NCBI RefSeq assembly: GCF_004912135.1
Contig: NZ_STGU01000005.1
Location: forward strand, 186,001 to 250,000
Source of the DNA: Rhizobium rosettiformans W3
Lineage (GTDB): Bacteria > Pseudomonadota > Alphaproteobacteria > Rhizobiales > Rhizobiaceae
Direction: 5' to 3'
DNA length: 64,000 bases
In this document: positions 1 through 11,264 of the stretch, piece after piece
How the letters are laid out: the number at the start of each line of letters is the position of its first letter
How positions within the stretch are numbered: position 1 is the stretch's first letter
The notes under the pieces: model-generated
The model's database searches: none
Told to the model about the DNA's origin: nothing
The model's input: the letters and a program-made list of their open reading frames with translations, nothing else
Made by a program: the position numbers and the translations under genes

Positions 1-717
1 CACCGTCGAGGTCGATGCATTCTGCTCGTGATCGGCATGCAGGATGAAGATGCGGTCCATGGCGCGCGCCAGAACCGGGTTCACCTTGTATTCTTCGCAA
101 GGCACGGCGAAGCACATGCGCAGGAAGTTGGAGGCGTAGTCGAGGTCGTTCTTCGGGTAAACGAATGGCTGGCCGACGTGATACTTGTAGGCCATCGCGG
201 CGATCGTCGGCATCTTGGCGATCATGCGCAGCGAGGCGACCATGCGCTGATGCGGATCGGTGATGTCGGTCGAGTCGTGGTAGAAGGCGGAGAGCGCGCC
301 GACGGTGCCGACCATGACAGCCATCGGATGGGCGTCACGACGATAACCGGAGAAGAACTTGGTCATCTGCTCGTGCACCATGGTGTGGTGCGTGACGCGA
401 TAGTCGAAGTCCTTCTTCTGCGCTGCCGTCGGCAGTTCGCCGTAGAGCAGGAGGTAGCAGACTTCCAGGAAGTCGCCCTTTTCGGCAAGCTGCTCGATCG
501 GATAGCCGCGGTGCAGAAGCGTGCCTTCGTCGCCGTCGATATAGGTGATCTTGGACTCGCAGGATGCCGTGGACGTAAAGCCCGGATCGTAGGTAAACGT
601 ACCCGTGTGCTTGTAAAGGGCGCCGATGTCGATGACGTCAGGGCCGATCGTGCCGGCCTTGACGCTCAGGTCGACCGTCTTGTCCCCGAGTTTCAAAGAA
701 GCGCTTTTGTCCGTCAT
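1..717 (-). CDS. gltA: Citrate synthase, N-terminal part (cut by window edge)
   Basis: Type II citrate synthase, which condenses oxaloacetate with acetyl-CoA at the entry of the TCA cycle in the cytoplasm. Only the first 239 residues are in the window; the catalytic C-terminal part lies beyond position 1. The reading begins [13 protein letters not shown] and contains the typical stretches [19 protein letters not shown] and [16 protein letters not shown] of hexameric bacterial GltA. The start at 717 is preceded on the minus strand by GGAGGA six bases upstream. It is divergent from comEC, with a gap of about 265 bases. Family assignment is by recognisable sequence; truncation is due only to the window boundary. 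Confidence 0.95.
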   Translation of the reverse strand, partial: MTDKSASLKLGDKTVDLSVKAGTIGPDVIDIGALYKHTGTFTYDPGFTSTASCESKITYIDGDEGTLLHRGYPIEQLAEKGDFLEVCYLLLYGELPTAAQKKDFDYRVTHHTMVHEQMTKFFSGYRRDAHPMAVMVGTVGALSAFYHDSTDITDPHQRMVASLRMIAKMPTIAAMAYKYHVGQPFVYPKNDLDYASNFLRMCFAVPCEEYKVNPVLARAMDRIFILHADHEQNASTSTV

Positions 718-854
718 GCTGATCCTCCGGTATTGGCGGGAAGGCGTCTTGAAAAAGCCGCCATCGGTTAAGCGTGTGATGTAGCTATATGATACCGAAG
801 TTAATGCCAAGCTATCCAAAGGGCAAATTGTGCGTCGCGAAAACGGCAACAATC

Positions 855-868
855 GAACCGATCGGTTC
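855..868. promoter_or_regulatory. Perfect 14-bp palindrome between gltA and comEC
   Basis: GAACCGATCGGTTC is its own reverse complement. It lies in the divergent gltA/comEC intergenic region, 138 bases upstream of the gltA start and 115 bases upstream of the chosen comEC start. It could be an operator for either gene. The binding protein is unknown and no homologous sites could be compared. Confidence 0.3.
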
Positions 869-982
869 TAATCGTTTGAAGCCCGGATAGGCGGCAGAAT
901 CGCTCCGCTCTACACGCTTTGATTGCTTTTGGTTTTGGCCTATCCTGGATGCGGATGGGGCGTGTCCGGCCGGGCAAACCAT

Positions 983-3475
983 ATGGTGGACGTGGCAGAA
1001 AGGCAGGGGGGCGGAGAGCTCGTGCCGGCGGAGAGGCTGGCGCGAACGGATAGCCTGCGCCCGCTTGATCCGCGACCACCACAACACCTCACCGGAGCCG
1101 GTCTGGTTGTAAAGGTCCGCGACCGTTTGGCGCGCCTGCACCTCGCCGTGAGACGGTCGGTGAGCGAGGAGGTGCACCATGGACATCTTTTCCTCTTCGT
1201 GCCCGTCTGCCTTGGTGCCGGTGCTGCACTCTGGTTCAGCATCGAGAGCCCGCCCGCGGCAATCGTCCTCGGCTCGGCCCTTGCACTTCTGGCGATCGCG
1301 TTTCTGCTTGCAGCCCGCGACACGGTTGTCCACGCGGCCGTTGGAGGTGCCTGTCTGCTTGTCGCGGGCATGCTATGCGCCGAATGGGAGACGCGACGGC
1401 TCGCGACCGTCATCCTCGATCAGCCACTGGTGACCACGGTATCGGGCGTCGTCGAGCGGAGAGAGCAGGGTGCAGCCGGGGAATGGCGTTACACGCTGAG
1501 GATCACGTCAACGGTGGATCCGACGGTGCGACGTCCCCCCTTGCGGGCAAACCTCTTGGCTCGCAGCAGACATGTCCCTGCCACCATCGGCGACCGCCTG
1601 ACCGGGCGGGCACGCCTGTCACCCCCATCGGGCCCCGCGCTTCCTGGCCTCAACGACTTCGCGTTTCAAAGCTATTTTTCCGGCATCGGCGCCGTCGGTT
1701 TCTTCCTGGGCCCGCCCAGGCGAGAGCCGGCAGACGCGGCCGTCGAGCCAAGTCTCTTCATCCGATTCGATGCTACACTTTTCTCGCTCAGAGACCGGAT
1801 ATCGAACCGCATTCGAAGCATCCTGCCCGGTGATCCCGGCGCCTTCGCAGCGTCGATCATCACGGGCGAACGCCGGTCCATGTCCGAGGAGGCGACGGAG
1901 GCTTTGCGGGTCTCCGGTCTCGCTCATATCACGGCGATCTCGGGCCTGAACATGGCGCTTGCGGCCGGGATTTTCTTCGTTGGACTTCGCGGGCTGCTCA
2001 GTCTGGCGCCGGTGCTCGCGGCGCGTTACCCAAACAAGAAAATCGCGGCTGTCGGAGCGCTTCTTGCAACAACAGGATACGTGTTGATCTCCGGCTATCA
2101 GGTCTCGGCCCTGCGAGCCTATCTGATGACAGCAATCATGCTGGTTGCCGTGCTCTTCGACAGACCCGCGATCAGCCTGCGCAATCTTGCGCTGGCGGCA
2201 ACCGCGATCCTTTGCCTGCAGCCGTCGACGGTCATGGGACCCAGTTTCCAGATGTCGTTTGCAGCGACCGCGGGGCTTATCGCAGGCTATGCCGGCTGGC
2301 GCGCCCGACCGCGGGCGATCCTGCCGCCGGCCCGCGGCCTCGGCTGGCGCGTGGCAGCCGGAGGTGCTGCTTTCGTCGGTGGAACGCTCGCGACCTCGCT
2401 GATCGGTGGGCTTGCCACCGCAGTCTTTGCCATCACCCATTTCCACCGACTGTCGACCCACGGCCTGGAGGCCAATCTCGCCGCAATGCCGCTGATCTCG
2501 CTGGTCGTGATGCCGGCGGGCTTCATCGCCATGCTGCTGATGCCATTCGGTCTCGACGCGCCCTTCTTCTGGATCATGGGGCAGGGGCTCGAATTGGTGC
2601 TGAAGGTCGCGCATACGGTGGCAGGCTGGGGCGGCGGCTATGTCTTTCCGCGTCTGCCCCTCTGGTTTCTGCCTGGCACTGTTGTCGGGATGTTGCTGCT
2701 GACCTTGCTGCGCACGCGCCTGAAACATGCCGGCACCGCGTTGATCGCCGTCACGGTGGCGGCCGCATGGCTCGCCGCACCGAGGCCGAATGGCGAGCTG
2801 CTGATCAGCGAGGACGCCCGTCTCGTCGGCGTCTGGACCGGCACAGGGGAAACATCAGGCTTCGCGACCAACAGACTACGCCCGCCGGCCTTTGTCTTCG
2901 ATCAATGGAAGCCGGTGCTCGGGCTTGAAGCTGCGACCGCACCTCGCATGCTCACGGAAACTCTGCCGCCGGCACCGGACTGGCGCATCGGCGAGGAGTG
3001 GACGGATGTGCAGACCAGAGAGGCGGAGGCCGCTTTCGACCGTCTCACATCGGCAGCCCAGGCGACCCGGTTTGTCTGCATCAAGCAGGCTTGTGTCTTG
3101 AAGCTCTCGACCGGGAAACGGCTGATCACCATCGATCGCCCGGATCTTGCAGGCCTCGCCTGCGACCGAGCAAGCATCGTTGTGCTCGCCGGACGAACCC
3201 GCATGACAGCCTGCCGATCGGGCGCTACCTTGTTTTCTCAGACAAGCCTCAGAGCATCAGGTGCAGTGGAGGTCTTCGGCCTAGATGAAAATCCTGATGA
3301 ACTGACGGTCATGCCATCTTTCGACGGCGCGCCGAGACCATGGACGGCGCACCGGCTCTACGACTGGCGAACGGCTTCGACTGCCTCCCGGCACGGCAAC
3401 CCATCACGAGGGCAGGGACCAACCGAACCGGCGCCTCCGACCTCCGCCGCTGATCTCAGTGATAGCGGCGAATGA
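983..3475 (+). CDS. comEC: ComEC/Rec2 family inner-membrane DNA-uptake protein
   Basis: Polytopic inner-membrane protein of about 830 residues, the presumed channel that passes single-stranded DNA into the cytoplasm during transformation. An N-terminal soluble region (DUF4131-like, roughly residues 50-220) is followed by the competence domain with the family motif [10 protein letters not shown] at residue 315 and a run of hydrophobic segments to about residue 590. The remaining 240 residues are hydrophilic, and no metallo-beta-lactamase domain motif is visible. An ATG at 983 was preferred to upstream TTG/GTG possibilities, although neither has a strong ribosome-binding site. The 3' end overlaps the convergent lexA by 20 bases. 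Whether this organism is naturally competent cannot be told from this gene alone. Confidence 0.88.
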   Translation: MVDVAERQGGGELVPAERLARTDSLRPLDPRPPQHLTGAGLVVKVRDRLARLHLAVRRSVSEEVHHGHLFLFVPVCLGAGAALWFSIESPPAAIVLGSALALLAIAFLLAARDTVVHAAVGGACLLVAGMLCAEWETRRLATVILDQPLVTTVSGVVERREQGAAGEWRYTLRITSTVDPTVRRPPLRANLLARSRHVPATIGDRLTGRARLSPPSGPALPGLNDFAFQSYFSGIGAVGFFLGPPRREPADAAVEPSLFIRFDATLFSLRDRISNRIRSILPGDPGAFAASIITGERRSMSEEATEALRVSGLAHITAISGLNMALAAGIFFVGLRGLLSLAPVLAARYPNKKIAAVGALLATTGYVLISGYQVSALRAYLMTAIMLVAVLFDRPAISLRNLALAATAILCLQPSTVMGPSFQMSFAATAGLIAGYAGWRARPRAILPPARGLGWRVAAGGAAFVGGTLATSLIGGLATAVFAITHFHRLSTHGLEANLAAMPLISLVVMPAGFIAMLLMPFGLDAPFFWIMGQGLELVLKVAHTVAGWGGGYVFPRLPLWFLPGTVVGMLLLTLLRTRLKHAGTALIAVTVAAAWLAAPRPNGELLISEDARLVGVWTGTGETSGFATNRLRPPAFVFDQWKPVLGLEAATAPRMLTETLPPAPDWRIGEEWTDVQTREAEAAFDRLTSAAQATRFVCIKQACVLKLSTGKRLITIDRPDLAGLACDRASIVVLAGRTRMTACRSGATLFSQTSLRASGAVEVFGLDENPDELTVMPSFDGAPRPWTAHRLYDWRTASTASRHGNPSRGQGPTEPAPPTSAADLSDSGE

Positions 3476-4172
3476 GGCCGACCAGCTTGCCCTGGATCTT
3501 GACGCGGTCCGGCGGGAAGATACGGGTCTCGTAGGCGGGGTTCGCTGCCTCCAGTGCAATCGATGCACCCCGACGACGGAACCGCTTCAGCGTTGCCTCT
3601 TCGTCGTCGACAAGGGCCACGATGATGTCGCCGGGATTGGCATTGGACGCATTGCGGATGATGACCGTATCGCCGTCGAGAATGCCGGCCTCGATCATCG
3701 AATCGCCCTTGACCTCGAGCGCATAGTGATCCCCGGAGCCGATCATCTCGGCGGGCACCGTGATGTCATGCGTGTTGTTCTGGATCGCCGAGATTGGCAC
3801 ACCAGCGGCAATCCGCCCCATGACCGGTACCGAAATGGACGAGCTGTTGTCCTCGACCGGCGGTTTGCTCAGTGTGGGTGCCGGCGGGGTCTTGCCGAGG
3901 CTGCCTTCGATCACGCTCGGAGCAAAGCCGCGGCGGGGCTGAATGCTCGGCGAATAGGCCTCCGGAAGCTTGATCACTTCGAGTGCTCGGGCGCGGTTCG
4001 GCAAACGGCGGATGAAGCCGCGTTCCTCGAGTGCCGTGATCAGGCGATGGATGCCGGATTTCGATGCGAGGTCCAGCGCATCCTTCATCTCGTCGAAGGA
4101 AGGCGGGACGCCCGATTCTTTCATCCGCTCATGGATGAAAAGAAGCAGTTCCTGTTGCTTGCGCGTCAGCAT
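3456..4172 (-). CDS. lexA: LexA repressor (SOS response)
   Basis: Self-cleaving repressor of the SOS regulon, 238 residues. The N-terminal winged helix-turn-helix starts [13 protein letters not shown]; the C-terminal S24 peptidase domain has the scissile Ala123-Gly124 in MGRIAAGVP and the catalytic dyad Ser158 (GDSM) and Lys196 (ATLKRF). A proline-rich linker of about 40 residues, longer than in E. coli, separates the domains, as is usual in rhizobia. A GTTC-N7-GTTC SOS box lies 46 bases upstream of the start, indicating autoregulation. Convergent with comEC. Confidence 0.97.
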   Translation of the reverse strand: MLTRKQQELLLFIHERMKESGVPPSFDEMKDALDLASKSGIHRLITALEERGFIRRLPNRARALEVIKLPEAYSPSIQPRRGFAPSVIEGSLGKTPPAPTLSKPPVEDNSSSISVPVMGRIAAGVPISAIQNNTHDITVPAEMIGSGDHYALEVKGDSMIEAGILDGDTVIIRNASNANPGDIIVALVDDEEATLKRFRRRGASIALEAANPAYETRIFPPDRVKIQGKLVGLIRRYH

Positions 4173-4202
4173 ATGCGGTGCCCCTAGGGTGAAACAAATC
4201 CA

Positions 4203-4232
4203 GAACAGACACTATCTGTTCCATTTGTGTTC
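4203..4232. promoter_or_regulatory. LexA (SOS) box upstream of lexA
   Basis: The alphaproteobacterial SOS box is the direct repeat GTTC-N7-GTTC. Here GTTC at 4218-4221 and GTTC at 4229-4232 are separated by exactly seven bases. The first GTTC also belongs to a partial palindrome, GAACAGA (4203-4209) and TCTGTTC (4215-4221). The position upstream of the lexA start supports negative autoregulation. Confidence 0.88.
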
Positions 4233-4373
4233 CGCAAGGGGATAAATTTCCGTGAAGAGCCGGTGAGAAAATGCGATAGGCGGCAGAAATAGAACTGACA
4301 CGAGCCGATTTCGCCGCAGTCGAGCGGCAACAAGGCGGGTGGCGGCTCTCTCCACGCGCAAGGACGCATCGGC

Positions 4374-4916
4374 ATGCTGAAGGATATCGAAAAGCTTCTA
4401 CTGGGTAAGTCTGCGGCGGATCTGTCCTCGGCGGAGAAAAAGGTCTTGAAACGCGCGCGGGAGCGCCGGACGGTCTCGACCAATGCCGGCGAGGATTTTC
4501 TCGCGCATGCCACTTTCGGTCAGCGCCTAGCGGACGGCATCGCCCGGATCGGCGGCTCCTGGGGCTTCATCATCGGCTTCCTGGTCTTCCTCGCGGCCTG
4601 GGTCATCCTGAACACGGTGATTCTCGCGACTCGCTCGCTCGATCCCTATCCCTTCATCTTCCTCAACCTGCTCCTGTCCATGTTGGCCGCCATTCAGGCG
4701 CCGATCATCATGATGAGCCAGAACCGACAGGCCGAGCGTGATCGCTTCATGGCGGCGAAGGATTACGAGATCAACCTGAAGGCCGAGATCGAAGTCCTGG
4801 CGCTGCATCACAAGATCGACGAGCAGGTGCTGACGGAGTTGCGCGAAACCCGCCAGGAAATCGACGCACTTCGACAGGCGGTCGCTGCCCTTTCAAGCCC
4901 GTCGCGCAGTTCGTAA
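4374..4916 (+). CDS. DUF1003 family membrane protein
   Basis: A 180-residue protein recognised as DUF1003. Two transmembrane segments lie near residues 62-82 (GFIIGFLVFLAAWVILN) and 92-115 (FIFLNLLLSMLAAIQAPIIMM), followed by the family signature MMSQNRQAERDR and a charged, probably coiled-coil C-terminus. Function is not established for the family; no enzymatic residues are evident. It is transcribed in the same direction as the VOC gene, which begins 27 bases downstream, so the two may be co-transcribed. Confidence 0.85.
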   Translation: MLKDIEKLLLGKSAADLSSAEKKVLKRARERRTVSTNAGEDFLAHATFGQRLADGIARIGGSWGFIIGFLVFLAAWVILNTVILATRSLDPYPFIFLNLLLSMLAAIQAPIIMMSQNRQAERDRFMAAKDYEINLKAEIEVLALHHKIDEQVLTELRETRQEIDALRQAVAALSSPSRSS

Positions 4917-4942
4917 ATCTTGTCCGAAAACAGGAAACCATC

Positions 4943-5836
4943 ATGTCCAATTCCATGTCCGGCCCGCGGGCGATCGACCATCTCGTCCTGCCCGTTACCG
5001 ATCTTGAGACCAGCCGGGAGAGACTGAGCCTGCTGGGCTTCACCGTCGCTGCCGATGCGCGCCATCCCTTCGGCACGGAAAATGCCTGCGTGTTCTTCGC
5101 CGACGATACCTATCTGGAGCCGCTGGCTGTCGGCAGCCGCGAAGATTGTCTCGAAGCAGCGCGCACGGGCAATGTGTTCGTGGCGCGCGACCAGGCTTTT
5201 CGCTTCCGGCACGGCGAGGGCCTGTCGGCCCTCATCGTCAAGTCGGATGATGCGGCAGCCGATGACCAGCTCTACCGCGACGAGGGGATGAGCGCCGGTT
5301 CCATCCTCTCTTTCTCGCGGCAGTTCCGCTTTCCGGACGGGCGAACGGCGGAAGGTTCGTTCCGGCTCGCCTTCGCGGCAGATCTCCGGGCACCGGACTT
5401 CTTCGCCTTCAGCTGCCAGCGCGTGAACCCGATCCCTGCCGATCGCGGCGCGCTTCTGGTCCATGTCAATGGCGCGGCGGGCCTCGCGCGCATCGTTCTG
5501 GTGGAGGAAAATCCGAGCGACTTCCAGTATTTCCTGGAAACAGTTCTCGACCAGCGGGATGTGACCGCCCATTCCTTCGGCATGTCCCTGAATGCCACGA
5601 ACGCGATGGTTGATGTTCTGACGCCTGAAGGGTTCTTGGCCCACTATGGTGTAGCGCTCGGCCAGACTGAACGCGGTCTCCGCGGCGCGGCGGTGGTGGT
5701 GGCGGCAACCGATCTCGGCGTGACAGAAGCAGCCCTCGCTGCTAATGGCGTCGGTTATCAGAAGATTGGCGCGCGCCTCGTTGTCGCGCCGGAAAAAGGA
5801 CAAGGCGTCACCTTCGCCTTCGAGGAGTTGAAATGA
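4943..5836 (+). CDS. VOC family protein (glyoxalase-like domain)
   Basis: A 297-residue protein whose N-terminus ([18 protein letters not shown]) matches the start of a vicinal-oxygen-chelate module, and whose length and internal pattern fit the Glyoxalase_3 type (PF13468-like). The substrate is unknown. The stop codon overlaps the kdsA start by four bases (ATGA at 5833-5836), which implies translational coupling. The start ATG at 4943 follows AGGAAACC. The link to KDO synthesis by coupling is inferred only from gene order. Confidence 0.85.
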   Translation: MSNSMSGPRAIDHLVLPVTDLETSRERLSLLGFTVAADARHPFGTENACVFFADDTYLEPLAVGSREDCLEAARTGNVFVARDQAFRFRHGEGLSALIVKSDDAAADDQLYRDEGMSAGSILSFSRQFRFPDGRTAEGSFRLAFAADLRAPDFFAFSCQRVNPIPADRGALLVHVNGAAGLARIVLVEENPSDFQYFLETVLDQRDVTAHSFGMSLNATNAMVDVLTPEGFLAHYGVALGQTERGLRGAAVVVAATDLGVTEAALAANGVGYQKIGARLVVAPEKGQGVTFAFEELK

Positions 5837-6681
5837 GCGTTTCTCCCAATTCGGAAGTCGTGGTCGGTGAAGGTTCGGCCAAGGCGGTTTTCTCCCAGAA
5901 GGGCCGCTTTGCCCTGATCGCCGGTCCCTGCCAGATGGAAAGCCGTGATCATGCCTTCATGATCGCCGGACAGCTTGTCGAACTCTGCAAGGAGCTCGGT
6001 CTCGGCCTCGTCTACAAGTCGTCCTTCGACAAGGCGAACCGGACCTCGCTGTCGGCCGAGCGCGGCATCGGCCTCGAAAAGGCAATGGAAGTCTTCGCCG
6101 ACATCAAGAAGGAGTTCGGCGTTCCCGTCCTCACCGACATCCACACGGAAGAGCAATGTGCCGCGGTCGCTCCGACCGTTGACGTCCTGCAGATCCCGGC
6201 CTTCCTCTGCCGCCAGACGGATCTTCTTGTGGCGGCGGCCAAGACCGGTCGTGCGATCAACGTCAAGAAGGGCCAGTTCCTCGCGCCGTGGGACATGAAG
6301 AACGTTCTGAACAAGATCACCGGCACCGGCAATCCGAATGTACTGCTCTGCGAACGCGGCGCGTCTTTCGGTTACAACACGCTCGTCTCCGACATGCGCT
6401 CGCTGCCGATCATGGCGGCCATGGGTGCGCCTGTCGTCTTCGATGCCACCCATTCGGTCCAGCAGCCGGGCGGGCAGGGCGGCTCCTCGGGCGGTCAGCG
6501 CGAATTTGTCGAGACGCTGGCCCGCGCGGCTGTTGCCGTCGGCGTGGGCGGCCTCTTCATCGAGACGCATCAGGATCCGGACAACGCGCCGTCCGACGGC
6601 CCGAACATGGTAAAGATTACCGACATGCGCCGCCTGCTCGAAAAACTGATTGCCTTCGACGACATCGCCAAGGCTGCCTGA
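5833..6681 (+). CDS. kdsA: 3-deoxy-8-phosphooctulonate synthase (KDO-8-phosphate synthase)
   Basis: Condenses phosphoenolpyruvate with D-arabinose 5-phosphate to KDO-8-phosphate, the first committed step of the lipopolysaccharide inner-core sugar KDO. The 282-residue protein has the family landmarks IAGPCQMES near residue 32, [10 protein letters not shown], the TDIHTEEQ strand and [12 protein letters not shown]. Translation is probably coupled to the preceding VOC gene through the four-base overlap. An imperfect stem-loop (6690-6700 pairing with 6715-6725) follows the stop codon without a clear U tract. Product PEP consumption sits beside PEP-producing enolase, a common neighbourhood in rhizobia. 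Confidence 0.97.
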   Translation: MSVSPNSEVVVGEGSAKAVFSQKGRFALIAGPCQMESRDHAFMIAGQLVELCKELGLGLVYKSSFDKANRTSLSAERGIGLEKAMEVFADIKKEFGVPVLTDIHTEEQCAAVAPTVDVLQIPAFLCRQTDLLVAAAKTGRAINVKKGQFLAPWDMKNVLNKITGTGNPNVLLCERGASFGYNTLVSDMRSLPIMAAMGAPVVFDATHSVQQPGGQGGSSGGQREFVETLARAAVAVGVGGLFIETHQDPDNAPSDGPNMVKITDMRRLLEKLIAFDDIAKAA

Positions 6682-6849
6682 CCCTCAATGGCGGTGCTTC
6701 AATCGGTTGAACCGGAAGCGCCGCCGTCAGTTGTGGTTTAAATCGATTAGATTTCGTTCATTTCGCTCCTGATCCGTCATTGTATTTTCCCGATCATCGG
6801 ATAAGAGAAGATGACTCAACGGGCGGGTCCAGCGCTGCAAGCGCGGTGA

Positions 6850-8169
<1,320 letters not shown>

Positions 8170-8190
8170 TCGCGTAAAGAGCCATTTTGA

Positions 8191-8230
8191 AAGCCCGCGC
8201 CGTTTCCCCGTCGCGGGCTTTTTCTTTTTC
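8191..8230 (+). terminator. Rho-independent terminator of eno
   Basis: AAGCCCGCG at 8191 and CGCGGGCTT ending at 8220 form a nine-base-pair stem, followed by TTTCTTTTT. It lies 22 bases after the eno stop codon and ends the kdsA-eno stretch before ftsB. Confidence 0.88.
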
Positions 8231-8311
8231 GCCCCTCGTTAAGGTCAACGGTCGGTTAAGACATGGGCGCTAGTGTCGACCCCAGTTTCGCGTTTCAGGA
8301 CATTTGTCGGC

Positions 8312-8629
8312 ATGTGGACCAGACATCACAAGAAAAAGAAGTACGGTCGTCTTATTCTCCCCGCAGTGACAATCGCCTTCCTGTCCTACTTCGGCTATCA
8401 TTCCATCCATGGTGATTATGGTTTGCGCGCAGGCCAGGAATTCGAGCGGATTCGCAAGGAGCGGGCCGCAGAACTGGACAAGCTCGTGGCGCATCGCACG
8501 GCGCTCGAGAAGGAGGTGGGTCTGCTGAGTGACGGCTCTCTCGATGAGGATATCATCGATGAAAAGGCGCGTTATCAGCTCAACATGTCGCGCCCGGATG
8601 AAATCGTCATCTTCAACACCTATTTCTGA
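8312..8629 (+). CDS. ftsB: FtsB/DivIC family septum-formation initiator
   Basis: A 105-residue bitopic cell-division protein. A basic N-terminus (MWTRHHKKKKYGR) precedes one transmembrane helix at about residues 14-30, and a periplasmic coiled coil (roughly residues 38-70) follows, then a C-terminal region ending DEIVIFNTYF, as in the DivIC/FtsB family (PF04977). In E. coli the homologue forms the FtsQBL complex. The ATG at 8312 was chosen because it places the helix correctly; upstream in-frame sequence does not look coding. It sits between eno and pdhA, a conserved alphaproteobacterial position. Confidence 0.85.
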   Translation: MWTRHHKKKKYGRLILPAVTIAFLSYFGYHSIHGDYGLRAGQEFERIRKERAAELDKLVAHRTALEKEVGLLSDGSLDEDIIDEKARYQLNMSRPDEIVIFNTYF

Positions 8630-8777
8630 TTAACCTGAAACAAGTTAATCGTAAATTTTTCAGTCATTACAGTTGCTTGCGGCGAATGTGAGCCATGCAT
8701 TTATGGCATTGCCGCCGCCGCCTTTCTTCCCTATTCTGTGTCCAACTTTGGACCATAATAACCCATGGGAGGGATGC

Positions 8778-9824
8778 ATGGCGCCTCGCAAGCCTGCGAC
8801 TGCGACCGGTCGGAAGCCTTCGGCCAAGCCTGCCAAAAAAGAATTCACCCAGGGAGCCATCGTCGAGTTCGACAAGGCTCAGGAGCTTGCAGCCTATCGC
8901 GAGATGCTCCTCATCCGCCGTTTCGAAGAAAAGGCCGGCCAGCTCTATGGCATGGGCTTCATCGGCGGCTTCTGTCACCTTTACATCGGCCAGGAAGCTG
9001 TCGTTGTCGGCATGCAGATGGCGCTGAAGGACGGTGATCAGGTCATCACCGGTTATCGTGATCACGGCCACATGCTGGCCTGCGGCATGAGCGCCCGTGG
9101 CGTCATGGCCGAGCTGACCGGGCGTCGCGGCGGCCTTTCGAAGGGTAAGGGCGGCTCGATGCACATGTTCTCCAAGGAGAAGAACTTCTACGGCGGACAC
9201 GGCATCGTCGGTGCGCAGGTTTCGCTTGGAACCGGCCTTGCCTTCGCCAATCGCTACCGTGGCAACGACAATGTGTCGCTTGCCTATTTCGGCGATGGTG
9301 CTGCCAACCAGGGTCAGGTCTACGAGAGCTTCAACATGGCTCGCCTGTGGAACCTGCCGGTTATCTACATCATCGAAAACAACCGTTACGCCATGGGTAC
9401 CTCGGTTTCGCGCGCCTCCGCCCAGACCGACTTCTCGCAGCGCGGCGTCTCCTTCAACATCCCCGGCATTCAGGTGGATGGCATGGATGTGCGCGCCGTC
9501 AAGGCCGCTGCCGATCAGGCGGTCGAGCACTGCCGCGCCGGCAAGGGTCCGATCATTCTGGAAATGCTGACCTACCGCTATCGTGGTCACTCCATGTCCG
9601 ACCCGGCCAAGTATCGCTCCAAGGAAGAAGTGCAGAAGATGCGCTCCGAGCAGGATCCGATCGAGCAGGTCCGCGCCCGTCTCCTCGAAAAGGGCTGGGC
9701 ATCCGAGGATGAGCTGAAGGCAATCGACAAGGAGGTTCGCGACATCGTGGCCGACTCGGCCGATTTCGCCCAGGCCGATCCGGAGCCGGATGTGTCCGAG
9801 CTCTACACCGACATCCTGCTGTAA
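8778..9824 (+). CDS. pdhA: Pyruvate dehydrogenase E1 component, alpha subunit
   Basis: Thiamine-diphosphate-dependent subunit that decarboxylates pyruvate and, with PdhB, transfers the acetyl group to lipoate. The 348-residue protein contains the ThDP-binding motif beginning YFGDGAANQG and ending ENNRYAMG, plus the phosphorylation-loop-like segment YRGHSMSDPAKYR. An alanine/lysine-rich N-terminal tail of about 25 residues precedes the domain. The ATG at 8778 follows GGGAGGGA. pdhB starts 16 bases after its stop, so pdhA-pdhB-pdhC form an operon. Confidence 0.97.
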   Translation: MAPRKPATATGRKPSAKPAKKEFTQGAIVEFDKAQELAAYREMLLIRRFEEKAGQLYGMGFIGGFCHLYIGQEAVVVGMQMALKDGDQVITGYRDHGHMLACGMSARGVMAELTGRRGGLSKGKGGSMHMFSKEKNFYGGHGIVGAQVSLGTGLAFANRYRGNDNVSLAYFGDGAANQGQVYESFNMARLWNLPVIYIIENNRYAMGTSVSRASAQTDFSQRGVSFNIPGIQVDGMDVRAVKAAADQAVEHCRAGKGPIILEMLTYRYRGHSMSDPAKYRSKEEVQKMRSEQDPIEQVRARLLEKGWASEDELKAIDKEVRDIVADSADFAQADPEPDVSELYTDILL

Positions 9825-9839
9825 TCGGGGAGGGAACCT

Positions 9840-11249
9840 ATGCCGATCGAAATTTTGATGCCCGCCCTCTCTCCGACCATGGAAGAAGGCACGCTGTCCA
9901 AGTGGATCAAGAACGAAGGCGACACCGTGAAGTCCGGTGACGTCATCGCCGAAATCGAGACCGACAAGGCGACCATGGAAGTCGAAGCCGTCGATGAAGG
10001 CGTGCTCGGCAAGATCCTGATCGCGGCCGGTACCGAGAACGTCAAGGTGAACACCGCGATCGCAGTCCTCCTGGAGGAAGGCGAAAGCGCCGACGCCGTG
10101 GCGGCCCCGAAGAAGGCCGATGCGGATACGCCGCCTGCGGCTGCTGGCGATGCCGGCGGCAAGGCTCGCGCGGCTGCTGACGAACCGGCATCCTCTGCCG
10201 ACAACAAGGTCCCGGCTGCGCCGAAGATCGACGTTGCCGCCGACCCGGCAATTCCTGCCGGCACCGAAATGGTGACGATGACGGTTCGTGAAGCCCTTCG
10301 CGAAGCCATGGCCGAGGAAATGCGCGCCAATCCCGACGTCTTCATCATGGGTGAAGAAGTTGCGGAATATCAGGGCGCATACAAGATCACTCAAGGGTTG
10401 CTGCAGGAATTCGGTGCGCAGCGCGTTGTCGACACCCCGATCACCGAGCACGGCTTTGCCGGTATCGCTGTCGGCGCCGCCATGGCAGGTCTGCGCCCGA
10501 TCGTCGAGTTCATGACCTTCAACTTCGCCATGCAGGCGATCGACCAGATCATCAACTCGGCCGCCAAGACGCTCTACATGTCCGGTGGCCAGATGGGCGC
10601 GCCCATGGTCTTCCGCGGTCCGAACGGTGCAGCAGCTCGCGTGGCCGCCCAGCACAGCCAGGACTATGCCGCCTGGTACAGCCATATCCCTGGTCTGAAG
10701 GTCATTCAGCCCTATTCGGCGGCTGACGCCAAGGGCCTCCTGAAGGCTGCGATCCGCGACCCGAACCCGGTCATCTTCCTCGAAAACGAAATTCTCTACG
10801 GTCACTCCTTCGAAGTGCCGAAGATGGACGATTTCGTCCTGCCGATCGGCAAGGCGCGCCTGCACAAGGCCGGCAAGGACGCGACCATGGTGTCCTGGGG
10901 CATCGGCATGACCTATGCGGTCAAGGCTGTCGATGAACTGGCCAAGGAAGGCATCGATGTCGAGCTGATCGACCTGCGCACCATCCGTCCGATGGACCTG
11001 CCGGCGATCATCGAATCGGTCAAGAAGACCGGCCGCCTCGTGACCGTCGAGGAAGGCTTCCCGCAGTCCTCCGTCGGCGACTTCATCTCCAACACCGTCC
11101 AGCGCGAAGCTTTCGACTATCTCGATGCCCCGGTCATCACGATCGCCGGCAAGGATGTGCCGATGCCTTACGCGGCAAACCTCGAAAAGCTCGCTCTGCC
11201 GAACGTCGGTGAAGTGATCCAGGCGGTCAAAGCCGTCTGCTACAAGTAA
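9840..11249 (+). CDS. pdhB: Pyruvate dehydrogenase E1 component, beta subunit with N-terminal lipoyl domain
   Basis: A 469-residue E1-beta with an extra N-terminal biotinyl-lipoyl domain. Lys43 in [15 protein letters not shown] is the predicted lipoylation site. An Ala/Pro-rich linker (about residues 82-135) joins it to the transketolase-like beta domain beginning [15 protein letters not shown]. This domain fusion is typical of Rhizobiales and related alphaproteobacteria. The start follows GGGGAGGGAACC. The lipoyl domain is close in sequence to that of pdhC immediately downstream, suggesting an old domain duplication within the operon. pdhC starts 15 bases after the stop. Confidence 0.97.
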   Translation: MPIEILMPALSPTMEEGTLSKWIKNEGDTVKSGDVIAEIETDKATMEVEAVDEGVLGKILIAAGTENVKVNTAIAVLLEEGESADAVAAPKKADADTPPAAAGDAGGKARAAADEPASSADNKVPAAPKIDVAADPAIPAGTEMVTMTVREALREAMAEEMRANPDVFIMGEEVAEYQGAYKITQGLLQEFGAQRVVDTPITEHGFAGIAVGAAMAGLRPIVEFMTFNFAMQAIDQIINSAAKTLYMSGGQMGAPMVFRGPNGAAARVAAQHSQDYAAWYSHIPGLKVIQPYSAADAKGLLKAAIRDPNPVIFLENEILYGHSFEVPKMDDFVLPIGKARLHKAGKDATMVSWGIGMTYAVKAVDELAKEGIDVELIDLRTIRPMDLPAIIESVKKTGRLVTVEEGFPQSSVGDFISNTVQREAFDYLDAPVITIAGKDVPMPYAANLEKLALPNVGEVIQAVKAVCYK

Positions 11250-11264
11250 GGGGAGGCGAGGCTT

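Noticed and set aside
886..4288. Repeated 14-mer GATAGGCGGCAGAA at 886-899 and 4275-4288
   Set aside because: In 64 kb several 14-base matches are expected by chance, and no other copies or symmetry were seen.
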